A DNA stretch of 64,000 nucleotides, taken from a bacterium HR33 (GTDB lineage: Bacteria; Gemmatimonadota; Gemmatimonadetes; Gemmatimonadales; GWC2-71-9). A model generated the notes under the pieces. The model was given only the letters and a program-made list of their open reading frames with translations. It ran no database searches and was not told the DNA's origin. The stretch covers positions 1 through 64,000 of the forward strand of contig BEIJ01000003.1 in NCBI GenBank assembly GCA_002923375.1. Direction: 5' to 3'. The translations under genes and the position numbers were made by a program. Shown in pieces: positions 33,874-42,232 of this stretch. The number at the start of each line of letters is the position of its first letter. The stretch's first letter is position 1.

Positions 33874-34463
33874 TCAGCGGAAAATAAAGAACCCCAAGGC
33901 TTGACGAAATCCTCGGGCTCCACACCCAAACCGTCCGCCACCCGAGTGATATAATTGAAATACCCGATCACCTGCACCGCGTCGTGAATCGCCCGATCGT
34001 CAAAACCGCACTCCCTCAAACGATCCAAATCCTCCGCCGCCACCTCGCCCTGCCTGGAGGTGAGCTTGGCCGCAAACTCGCAAAGCTCTCTATCGGCTGC
34101 GTCGAGCGGCGCCGAGCGCCAGTCGCGAGCCACCTGATCGACAAAACGATCCGCTTCCTCCGAAGTCTTGAACTTTCCCTCGACCTCGGCACGGAGGTCG
34201 TGCGCGTGAGCCTGAATTCAGTAGCGACACCCCAACTCCGCGGAAACCACCGTGGCCACAAGCTCTCGCTGAATCCGAGTAAGAGGCGAAGGACCGTACA
34301 TCACGGCGAGATAAAAATCGATGCTGGCCTTGAGAACTCTCGGGTTTAAACTCATCACCTGCACGATGTGCCAAACCCGGCCGGAACGGCGGATCGCCTT
34401 GTCGAACTCCTCCTTGAGTAACCCCGTCGCCTCCTCTACGGAAATCTGCCGAATCCAAGCCAT
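33864..34463 (-). CDS. probable selenoprotein: AhpD-like/carboxymuconolactone decarboxylase-family peroxidase
   Basis: Read with its single in-frame TGA (34218-34220) as selenocysteine, this is a 199-residue protein. It has the AhpD/CMD fold signature: an N-terminal AWIRQISVEEATG block, SLNPRVLKASIDFYLAVMYGPSPL, then the redox motif C79-R-Y-U82-I-Q-A-H86. In homologues this motif is CxxC followed by His, so TGA sits exactly at the second Cys. The frame continues intact for 117 codons after TGA with normal family sequence (QVARDWRSAPLD to VKPWGSLF). A hairpin at bacterial SECIS spacing follows (34181-34200). It starts 6 bases after korB and is probably co-transcribed with korA and korB; its TAG stop lies inside tRNA-Arg. 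The alternative is a nonsense mutation. Likely role: thiol peroxidase or disulfide reductase. Confidence 0.78.
34181..34200 (-). promoter_or_regulatory. candidate bacterial SECIS hairpin
   Basis: Directly downstream of the in-frame TGA, the transcript can form a perfect 7-bp stem closing a 6-base loop CGUGCC. The apical loop begins 25 bases after UGA, within the 16-37 base window described for bacterial SECIS elements, and has a G at loop position two, as the consensus asks. In bacteria this hairpin lies within the coding region and binds SelB to insert selenocysteine. Confidence 0.7.
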
Positions 34464-34469
34464 CTGGGA

Positions 34470-35501
34470 TCAGCCGCCCACGGTCCAGGTCTGGCCCTGC
34501 CGCAACAAGGCGTTGAGATCGGCCCCCTGAAGACCGGGTACCGGAGTACCCATCTGGGCGTAGATCTCGTCCTCATAGACCGGCGCAGGATCGCAGTATA
34601 TGACACCCAGCACCATGGGGAAGGCCGGAGGAGAAAGCGACACCAGCAGCGAGGCGAGGGTGCGGTTGGTCTGATCGTGCACCAAAATATCCTTTTCCGT
34701 CACGCCACCTTCGCCCACGGTGACCGCTTCCAGTTCCAGGGTCCCGGGCTTGAGCCTGAGACCGCGCTTTCGATCCTTGCCGAACAGCAGAGGCTTGCCG
34801 TGCTCTACATGAAGCTGCATCTCCGGCGCCACACTCTTATCGGTGAAATCGGCAAAGACCTCGTCGTTGTACACCACGCAGTTCTGGAAGACCTCCACAA
34901 AGGAGGCGCCGCGATGGTGGTAGGCCCGCTTCAATACCTCCACCAGCTGAGGCTGCTGGGTGTCGATCGCCCGCGCCACGAACCTCGCTCCGGCGCCTAG
35001 GGCAAAAGCGCAGGGAGAAACCGGGTTGTCCACCGAACCCTGAGGACTCGAAGGCGAACGCGTACCGCGGCGGGAGGTGGGAGAGTACTGCCCCTTGGTC
35101 AATCCGTAAATCTCGTTGTTGAAAAGAATGATCTGGAGATTCACGTTACGCCGCAACGCGTGGAGCAAATGGTTGCCCCCGATACTCAAACCGTCTCCAT
35201 CACCGGTGATCACCCAAACATCAAGCTCCGGATTGGCAAGCTTGATCCCCGTAGCCACCGCCGGAGCGCGGCCGTGTATCGTATGAAAGCCGTAAGTGGA
35301 GACGTAATAGGGAAACCTGGAGGAACAGCCGATCCCGGACACGAAGACGGTGCGCTCCCGGGCGGCTCCCAAGTCTGCCAGGGTCTTCTGCACCGCCTTG
35401 AGGATCGCATAGTCGCCGCACCCCGGACACCAGCGTACTTCCTGGTCCGAGGCGTAGTCCTTGGGAGAACTGACCGGTCTGGGCGCTGCCGCTGTAGTCA
35501 T
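34470..35501 (-). CDS. korB: 2-oxoglutarate:ferredoxin oxidoreductase, beta subunit
   Basis: A 343-residue thiamine-diphosphate-binding subunit. The N-terminal WCPGCGDYAILKAVQ and the SGIGCSSRFPYY block are typical. The ThDP/Mg site reads GDGDGLSIGGNH followed by LFNNEIYGLTKGQYSPTS. With KorA it converts 2-oxoglutarate and CoA to succinyl-CoA, reducing ferredoxin; reverse use in carbon fixation is possible. The longer open frame to 36860 is a shadow of korA. ATG 35501 overlaps the korA stop (ATGA). The AhpD-like gene follows 6 bases after its stop. Confidence 0.94.
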   Translation of the reverse strand: MTTAAAPRPVSSPKDYASDQEVRWCPGCGDYAILKAVQKTLADLGAARERTVFVSGIGCSSRFPYYVSTYGFHTIHGRAPAVATGIKLANPELDVWVITGDGDGLSIGGNHLLHALRRNVNLQIILFNNEIYGLTKGQYSPTSRRGTRSPSSPQGSVDNPVSPCAFALGAGARFVARAIDTQQPQLVEVLKRAYHHRGASFVEVFQNCVVYNDEVFADFTDKSVAPEMQLHVEHGKPLLFGKDRKRGLRLKPGTLELEAVTVGEGGVTEKDILVHDQTNRTLASLLVSLSPPAFPMVLGVIYCDPAPVYEDEIYAQMGTPVPGLQGADLNALLRQGQTWTVGG

Positions 35502-37378
35502 CTCGAACCCAACCTCTCTTTTATCGCCTCGACGATTTCCGCCACCTTGAACGGCTTGCCGGTGATGCGGTTCAATCCTTCGGCCGGCACCAGGTAGGCG
35601 CTTCGCAACATCTGTACCAGCTGGCCGTTGTTCATCTCGGGAACCAGGATCTGCTCGAACCTGCGCAACAGCTCTCCCAGGTTCCGCGGGAAGGGATTGA
35701 GATACCGCAGATGAATCTGGGAAACAGCGTAACCCTGCCTCCGAACCTGCTCCACGGCCTGCCGGATCGGGCCGTAGGTGGAACCCCATCCGACCACGGC
35801 CATACGGCCCCGGTCCTCCCCGATCGAAACTCGCTGCAGCGGGATGTCGTTGGCGATCCCGGCGATCTTGGCCGCGCGGGCCTTGGTCATACGGTGATGG
35901 TTCTCGGGATCGTAAGAGATGTGCCCCGTATCGTAATCTTTCTCTATGCCGCCTATCCGATGTTCCAGGCCCGGCGTTCCCGGAACCGCCCAAGGCCGCG
36001 CCAACGTCTCGGGATCGCGCTGGTAGGGATGAAATCCGTCCACTTCGGTCCGGAACCGAACCGGAAAGCGGGGTAGCGTCTCCACGTCCGGAATCAGCCA
36101 CGGTTCCGCCGCGTTGGCCAGATAACCGTCGGAAAGCAGAATCACCGGAGTCATGTACTTGGTGGCCAGCCTCACCGCCTCGATCGCCACCTCGAAACAG
36201 TCCGCCGGAGTGGCCGCCGCCAGCACGGGTAGGGGAGTGTCCGCGTTCCTGCCGTAGACGGCTTGGAACAAATCCGCCTGGTCGGTCTTGGTGGGCATCC
36301 CGGTGGAAGGTCCCGCCCGCTGGCTGTTGATCACCACCAAAGGGAGCTCGGCCATGACCGCCAAGCCCAAAGCTTCGGTCTTGAGCGCGATCCCGGGTCC
36401 CGAGCTCGAGGTGACGCCCAGCGCGCCGGCGTAGGACGCTCCGATCGCCGCGGTGACAGCGGCGATCTCGTCTTCCGCCTGAAAGGTGACGACACCGTAC
36501 TTCTTGAGACCGCTCAGCAGATGCAACAGGGGCGAGGCCGGCGTGATCGGATAGGACGCAAACACGATCCTGTCCAGTCCCGCGGCCTTGGCTCCCGCCA
36601 ATAAGCCCCAACCCAAAGCCTCCGTGCCCGATACCGTCCGGTAAAGACCGGGCTCGGCCGGAGCTGGCGGGACCGTGAACCGCGCAATCGCACCCAACTC
36701 TGCGGTCTCGCCGAACGCATGTCCAGCGTTCAGGGCGGCGATATTGGCCTGGGCGAGCTCCGGCCGCTTGGCGAACTTCTTGCTGAGCCAGTCGATCGTG
36801 GCCTGGCGATCGCGATCGTACATCCACAACATCAGTCCCAAGGCCCACATGTTGCGGCACCGCAACGATTCCTTCTGGCCCAGGCCGAACCGCTCCACCG
36901 CATCCAGGGTGAGCTTGCTTATGTCCAGCTTCAAAACCTGATAGCGCGCCAGAGTCCCGTCCTCCAAGGGGTTGGTCTCGAAGCCGGCCTTCGCCAGATT
37001 GCGCTCGGTAAACGCTCCCACGTCCACCACTACCGTTCCGCCGGGCCTCAGATCCTGCAGGTTCACCTTCAGCGCCGCCGGGTTCATCGCAACCAGCACG
37101 TCCACCTGGTCACCGGCGGTGCGGATCTCGGTGCCGCCGAAATGGATCTGGAACGAGGAGACCCCGTAGGTGGTTCCCGCGGGAGCGCGGATCTCCGCGG
37201 GATAGTCGGGGAAGGTGGCCAAATCACTGCCGGCCAAAGCGGTCTCCAGAGTGAATTGGAGCCCCGCAAACTGCATTCCGTCTCCGGAGTCGCCGGCAAA
37301 GCGAATGACGACCGACTCCAAAACCTGGCGTCCGTCGGCGGCCGGGGACCGCGGAGCAGTGGTAGATGTCGGACTCAT
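35498..37378 (-). CDS. korA: 2-oxoglutarate:ferredoxin oxidoreductase, alpha subunit (gamma-alpha fusion)
   Basis: A 626-residue subunit in which the gamma domain (about 20-200; VIRFAGDSGDGMQFAG) is fused to the alpha ThDP-pyrimidine domain (about 225-600; ASYPITPASPLLH, SSGPGIALKTEALGLAVMAELPLVV, STGMPTKTDQADLF). The length and fusion match the two-subunit KOR of many bacteria and archaea. ATG 37378 is used because the conserved gamma region starts soon after; the open frame extends upstream to 37450. It is translationally coupled to korB (ATGA) and lies 55 bases after the thioesterase gene on the same strand. The system implies low-potential ferredoxin metabolism. No delta ferredoxin gene is nearby. 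Confidence 0.94.
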   Translation of the reverse strand: MSPTSTTAPRSPAADGRQVLESVVIRFAGDSGDGMQFAGLQFTLETALAGSDLATFPDYPAEIRAPAGTTYGVSSFQIHFGGTEIRTAGDQVDVLVAMNPAALKVNLQDLRPGGTVVVDVGAFTERNLAKAGFETNPLEDGTLARYQVLKLDISKLTLDAVERFGLGQKESLRCRNMWALGLMLWMYDRDRQATIDWLSKKFAKRPELAQANIAALNAGHAFGETAELGAIARFTVPPAPAEPGLYRTVSGTEALGWGLLAGAKAAGLDRIVFASYPITPASPLLHLLSGLKKYGVVTFQAEDEIAAVTAAIGASYAGALGVTSSSGPGIALKTEALGLAVMAELPLVVINSQRAGPSTGMPTKTDQADLFQAVYGRNADTPLPVLAAATPADCFEVAIEAVRLATKYMTPVILLSDGYLANAAEPWLIPDVETLPRFPVRFRTEVDGFHPYQRDPETLARPWAVPGTPGLEHRIGGIEKDYDTGHISYDPENHHRMTKARAAKIAGIANDIPLQRVSIGEDRGRMAVVGWGSTYGPIRQAVEQVRRQGYAVSQIHLRYLNPFPRNLGELLRRFEQILVPEMNNGQLVQMLRSAYLVPAEGLNRITGKPFKVAEIVEAIKERLGSR

Positions 37379-37433
37379 AACGTCCCCGCCTTTTGGTCTC
37401 GGTCCATTACTCAATATACAGCCGGGGTGCTTC

Positions 37434-37898
37434 TTACGATCCCCCGCCACGCTCCAGTGCCTCTATCGCTGCCCTCACAGCCTCCGGCAGTTTGGTCTTG
37501 GTCCGGCGGCGGTAGTCGAAGACCACTACGACACCGGTGCCGTCGGCCACTACTTCCCGGCGCCGCTGCGATACCACCCGGTAGGCCATAGTGAAGCGGT
37601 CTTCATCTATTTGGGTGACCCTGGCACCCACCAGGACCGTGTCAGGATGGAACAGGGCGCGGCGGAACCGGCAGCCGGTGGAGTGCAAGATCGCCCCTAT
37701 GCGGTCCCGCTTGTATGACTCCACCAGGCCGCAGCGCTCCAGATACTCCATGCGCGCCGATTCGAAATAACGAAAGAAGACCGCGTTGTTGACATGCCCG
37801 TAGGCGTCTAGCTCGCCCCACTGAACCGGAAGCGAGATGACCACCGGAAAGCCGGCGAGGAACGATCCTTCGAGGCCAGCTTCGGGTTCGCCCGACAT
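37434..37898 (-). CDS. acyl-CoA thioesterase, 4HBT (YbgC/FadM-like)
   Basis: A 154-residue hot-dog-fold protein. The active-site block VQWGELDAYGHVNNAVFFRYFESAR contains the D-x-x-G-H-V-N-N motif of 4-hydroxybenzoyl-CoA thioesterase-like enzymes. The length is typical. The acyl-CoA substrate cannot be predicted. ATG 37898 shares one base with the amidase stop (TGATG), so the two are coupled, and korA follows after 55 bases. A role in releasing acyl groups from CoA beside the CoA-using KOR is plausible but unproven. Confidence 0.9.
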   Translation of the reverse strand: MSGEPEAGLEGSFLAGFPVVISLPVQWGELDAYGHVNNAVFFRYFESARMEYLERCGLVESYKRDRIGAILHSTGCRFRRALFHPDTVLVGARVTQIDEDRFTMAYRVVSQRRREVVADGTGVVVVFDYRRRTKTKLPEAVRAAIEALERGGGS

Positions 37899-39628
37899 CA
37901 GGAGAAAGCCGGCGGCCGCCGGAGATGGAAATCGGTGGCGTCCTGGTACGCCTTGGCCACGGCCAGCGCTTCCGCCTCGCCGAAGAGTTTGCCTATAAAG
38001 GTGATGCTAACCGGAGTACCGTTTTCCCGGAACCCGTTCGGCACCACCACCGCAGGATGCCCCGTCAGGTTGGTGATCAGCAACTGGTTGCCGCCGAACG
38101 TGGGCGACACCAAGACGTCGATGCCGGCCATGGTTCTTTCCATCGCCTCCATCAGCAGAGTGCGCACCCGGTTGGCTTGGATATACTCCACCGCTGGAAT
38201 GAAGCGGGAGCGGCGAAACGAGTTGGGCCAGGCCCCCGGATCCTGTCTCACCAGGAGATCGTCTCGATTGCTCCGCGTCAGATCGTCGAAAGCGGCGGCC
38301 GCTTCGGCGTTGAGGATGATGCGCAAGGCCTGAACCGGATACTGGTCCGGAAGCTCCACCGGGATGAATCTCGCACCCAGGCGGCGGAGCACCTCCAGCG
38401 CCTGCTGATCGAACTCCTTGGTCTCGTAATCGGAGTTGAAGGCGCTTTCCAGGATTCCGATTCTGAGTTCGGAGATCTTCCGCTCGGGATCCCAGTTGAA
38501 GGGAAGAGTGCGCGCGGTGGGATCGAGCCCGTCAGCCCCGTGAATGTGGTGGAACACGATCGCGCAGTCCTCCGCGGAGCGGCAAATGGGACCCAGCTTG
38601 TCCATGGTCCACGACAGCGCCATAGCCCCGTGGCGGCTCACCCGGCCGAAAGTGGGCCTGAGTCCGGTAGCGCCGCAGCGGGTGGACGGTGAAACTATAG
38701 ACCCCAGCGTCTCGCTTCCAATGCTGAACGCCACCAACCCCGCCACCGTAGCGGCCGCCGATCCGGCGGAAGATCCGCTGGAGCCCTGCTCCAGGTTCCA
38801 TGGGTTGCGGGTGCGCCCGCCGAACCAAACGTCTCCCATAGCCAAGGCGCCCAGCGTGAGCTTGGCGACCAACACCGCGCCAGCTTCCTCGAGCTTACGG
38901 ACCACGGTGGCGTCCTGGTTGATGACCTGATTCTCGTACGGCTTGGCGCCCCACGTAGTGCGGCAGCAGTCCTCGGCCAGCAGATCCTTGGCACCCCACG
39001 GTATCCCGTGCAGCGGCCCGCGGTAACGACCTCGGGCGATCTCCTCGTCCGCCCGGCGCGCCTGCTCCATGGCCAGATCTTCCGTGAGGGTCACCACGCA
39101 CTCCAGAGTGGGCCCATGCCGCTTGAGACGGTCCAAATACATCTCGGTAAGCTCTACCGACCTCACCCGCCGCCGGCGCACCAGCTCGGCTAGATGCGTC
39201 ACGGGCCAGAAGGCCAGCTCTTCCAGATCAGCCGGCCGCTCGACCCGCGACGGGCGACTGTATCTGAACGGCCGGGTCTCCCGCGGCAGCTCTCTTCCCG
39301 GCAGGACCGGGTCGAAACTGATCGCCGGAAACACACTGTTGGGCAACTCTATCGTGCGCAAGGCCTTGTACCCTTCGAGGGTCTGGTTCAAGCCCTGGAC
39401 CATCATCTCCCGCTCGGCGTCGGTGAACTCCAGCCCCGCAATATTTTCGCAAGCGCTGATCATCTCCTTGGTGATCGGACCGGCCTGTTGTTGCATCCGC
39501 CGCCACAGTAGGGCGGGGAAGGCGGTGCCTCCCAATCCCAGAGCGGCGAAGAAGGCCATGAACTCGCGGCGCTCCATACTTGCCCCCTGAGAGCCGTTTC
39601 GATCGTTTTCCGCACCGGTGGTTGTCAT
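37898..39628 (-). CDS. amidase-signature family hydrolase with Tat-like signal
   Basis: A 576-residue protein. The amidase signature lies near NPWNLEQGSSGSS, with the Ser-cisSer-Lys triad assignable as K214 (PWGAKD), S287 and S310 (SETLGS). The N-terminus MERREFMAFFAALGLGG resembles a twin-arginine signal, so the enzyme is probably exported. The start is ATG 39628 (ggag 10 bases upstream) or ATG 39577, which would begin directly at the Tat motif. It is too distant in context to be GatA; no gatB or gatC is nearby. The substrate is unknown. It is the first gene of a minus-strand run leading to korA and korB. Confidence 0.88.
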   Translation of the reverse strand: MTTTGAENDRNGSQGASMERREFMAFFAALGLGGTAFPALLWRRMQQQAGPITKEMISACENIAGLEFTDAEREMMVQGLNQTLEGYKALRTIELPNSVFPAISFDPVLPGRELPRETRPFRYSRPSRVERPADLEELAFWPVTHLAELVRRRRVRSVELTEMYLDRLKRHGPTLECVVTLTEDLAMEQARRADEEIARGRYRGPLHGIPWGAKDLLAEDCCRTTWGAKPYENQVINQDATVVRKLEEAGAVLVAKLTLGALAMGDVWFGGRTRNPWNLEQGSSGSSAGSAAATVAGLVAFSIGSETLGSIVSPSTRCGATGLRPTFGRVSRHGAMALSWTMDKLGPICRSAEDCAIVFHHIHGADGLDPTARTLPFNWDPERKISELRIGILESAFNSDYETKEFDQQALEVLRRLGARFIPVELPDQYPVQALRIILNAEAAAAFDDLTRSNRDDLLVRQDPGAWPNSFRRSRFIPAVEYIQANRVRTLLMEAMERTMAGIDVLVSPTFGGNQLLITNLTGHPAVVVPNGFRENGTPVSITFIGKLFGEAEALAVAKAYQDATDFHLRRPPAFS

Positions 39629-39733
39629 GGGTGTCGAGCTCCTGCTGGGTGTCGGGCGACAAGATATCTCCGCCGCACGGTGTGCGGCAGAGCGGGGTGC
39701 GGCTGAGGGCGAAGCAAATTCTATAAGGAGAAG

Positions 39734-39822
39734 CGGAGAGGGTGGGATTCGAACCCACGAGACCCGAAAACGGGCCTACCGGTTTTCGAGACCGGCTCCT
39801 TCAGCCACTCGGACACCTCTCC
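39734..39822 (-). tRNA. tRNA-Ser (anticodon CGA)
   Basis: The minus strand gives an 89-base class II tRNA with a long variable arm. The 7-bp acceptor stem is 39816-39822 with 39735-39741; the anticodon stem-loop CCGGT-CTCGAAA-ACCGG gives anticodon CGA for UCG codons; the T-arm is GGTTCGAATCC; the discriminator is G, as expected for tRNA-Ser. CCA is not encoded. Confidence 0.95.
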
Positions 39823-39916
39823 GGCTGATCGGAAGCATTATAACTACTCCCCGCCTCTGGGGAAAAGTTGCAGATTTGAACGCGACGGCCGCTCCGGCGC
39901 AGCTTTCCCGATCGAG

Positions 39917-42228
39917 TTGCCCTGGAGCCGGGCCAAGAGCCGGGGGCGTTCAACCACGACCTTCCCTGTGCAGCGGGTCCCGTTCAACCCAGCGGTCGTG
40001 GCGGCGCCGGAAGCGCTGTACGGATCGAACGGTGCGATAGCCGCAGATACGCTCAGAGGTCGCGTCACCGGTCCTTCGGGCGGCGCAGTACCCGGCGTAG
40101 AGGTGGTGATACCCGAGCTTAGCCGGAGGGTAAGAACTTCGAATGACGGCAGGTTCACCTTCGTGGATCTACCGCCGGGGAGGCATACGGTGGTGTTCCG
40201 TAGCCCGGGCTATTTGCCGGCGCGGGAAGTGGTGGAGATCCGGGGCTCCGCCGAGCTGGACGTGCAACTGTCTCTCGGGCCGTTCGAGCTGGAGCCGGTG
40301 GTGGTCACCGGGACTCCCGAGCCGGTGGAGCCCATCGCCTCGGTCTTGCCTGTAGCGACTCTGAACTATGAGCGGTTGCGCCGGCAGGAGAGCGTCTCTA
40401 TTGCCCACCTGCTGGAGCGAGTGGCGGGGGTTCGCACGCTGAGCACCGGTATGCAGGTGGGCAAGCCGGTTATCAGGGGTCTTACGGGTAGCCGCGTCTT
40501 GGTCGCCGAGGGCGGCCTCAGGTTGGAGGATTATGCCTGGAGCGACGAGGACGGACCATCGGTCGATGCCCGCCTGGCGGATCGTATAGAGGTGGTCAAG
40601 GGTCCCGCGCGAGCCTCATGTACGGCTCCGACGCTCTGGGCGGTGTGGTAAATGTCATCCCTGAGCCTCTGCCGGAAGCGGGCGCCGGTCTTCCTCGGGC
40701 AACAGTCGAACTCTACGGGGCCAGCAACAACCGGGAGGTGGGCGGCCTGCTGCGGCTCCGCGGGTCGCAGGGTCCGCTAGGTTGGAGCGCGGTGGTGGTG
40801 GGCCGGAGTGCTGGAGACTTACATACTCCTGCGGGGGAGCTGGGCAACACCGGTTACGGCGCGCTCAATGGTCAGTTAGCCGCAGGCCTGCGCCGACACT
40901 GGGGGTCGATAGCGCTTCGGTACACTCGCTACGGCGGGGAGTTCAAGCTGCTGGAAGCCGAAGGTCCTCCTCCAGGGGAGGGAATGGAAGGGGAAGAGGA
41001 AGAAGGCCCCGAACGGAAGCTGAGCGACGATCGGGTGATGATCGAGGGAAAGTTGCTGGCGGGAACCTGGCGCTTCGAAACCAGGGCGCAGTGGCAGCGG
41101 CACTGGTTGCAGGAACTAGCCGACGAGCCGGTGGGTCCCGGCGAGCCGGTAGTCCGGGGCCGCGAGACGGTCCAGTTCGATTTGCTGCTCAACACATTTG
41201 CGGCCGATGTGCTGGCGCACCACCGGTTGGGATCGGCGGGGCGCGGTACGCTGGGGATCTCCGGGACATTTCAGGATAACGACACCCGGGGCCCGAGACC
41301 GATTGTCCCGGATGCGCAGACGAGAGGAATAGCGGTTTTCGGGGTAGAGCGCCTGAACTTGGGGATGATCTCGGTGCTGGCCGGGGTCAGGTTCGACGCC
41401 CGCGCACTGGATGCTTCGGCCAATGCGGAGCTGGGGAATCCAGACACCGAGCTGGACTGGTCTTCGGCGAGTGGCGACGTGGGTTTCTTGGCGGAGCCGA
41501 TCCGGGGCCTCGCGCTGAGCGTCAATTTGGCGAGGGGATGGCGGGCGCCTACGCTCTTCGAGCTTTTCGCCCGAGGCCCGCGTATCGGCGAGGCCCGGTA
41601 CGAAGTAGGCCGCCCGGATTTGCAGGTCGAACGCGGAACGAACCTGGACCTGGGGCTGCGGTGGATGCTGGGCCCGGTGCTCGGGTCGATAGAGGTGTAT
41701 CGCAATTCCATCGACAACTACGTCTACCTTGCGCCCACGGGAGAGCTGCGCGACGGGCTGCGGGTTTACGAGCATCGCCAGGGTGACGCACTCTTGCGGG
41801 GCGTGGAAGTGACCGGGGAGGTTCAGCCTTTGGCGGACCTGGCGGTGCGAGCGAAGTTCGACGCCGTAGAAGGCACCAACCGCGCCTCCGGAGAGCCGCT
41901 TCCTTTAATGCCGCCGCCTCGAGGAACTCTGGAAGCCGAGTACCAATCCAGCGAGCTACCCTGGGTAAGCCGCGGATACGCCAGCTTCGAAGTGGAGACA
42001 AACTGGACTCAGCGCCGGCTCAGCGAGTTCGACTTTCCCACCGACGGTTACGTCCTGCTTAATCTCGGGGCCGGACTGGAGAAGACGTACAGCCGCAGGA
42101 CGTTTCGGTTGGATTTGCGGGTTACCAATCTTGCCGACGCAAAGTATCGGAGTTTCTTGAGCCGGTACAAGGAGTTTGCCTTGAATCCGGGGCGCAATAT
42201 AGTGCTTAGGCTGGGCTACGATTTCTAG
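39917..42228 (+). pseudogene. TonB-dependent receptor with frameshift and no recognisable signal peptide
   Basis: Two overlapping frames together encode one TonB-dependent receptor of about 770 residues. The first (from 39917) has a carboxypeptidase-regulatory-like domain (LRGRVTGPSGGAVPGVEV, GRFTFVDLPPGRHTV) and the start of the plug (LLERVAGVRTL to DRIEVVKGPA). It then runs out of frame near 40605-40616. The second, from 40618, picks up at LMYGSDALGGVVNVI and continues through the barrel to a terminal aromatic residue in RLGYDF. Removing one CG from the short CG run at the break restores KGPASLMYGSDALGG. I see no signal peptide at the N-terminus in any frame. It is either a decayed gene or a single sequencing error plus an unusual start. 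The transported ligand is unknown. Confidence 0.8.
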
Positions 42229-42232
42229 GAGC

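Noticed and set aside
34218-34220. Simple nonsense mutation in the AhpD-like gene
   Set aside because: The TGA is exactly at the redox Cys position, the downstream frame is undamaged, and a SECIS-type hairpin is present; kept only as the alternative.
34470-36860. 796-codon minus-strand frame extending korB far upstream
   Set aside because: The upstream part is a Gly/Arg-rich shadow of korA; the conserved KorB N-terminus and ATGA overlap place the start at 35501.
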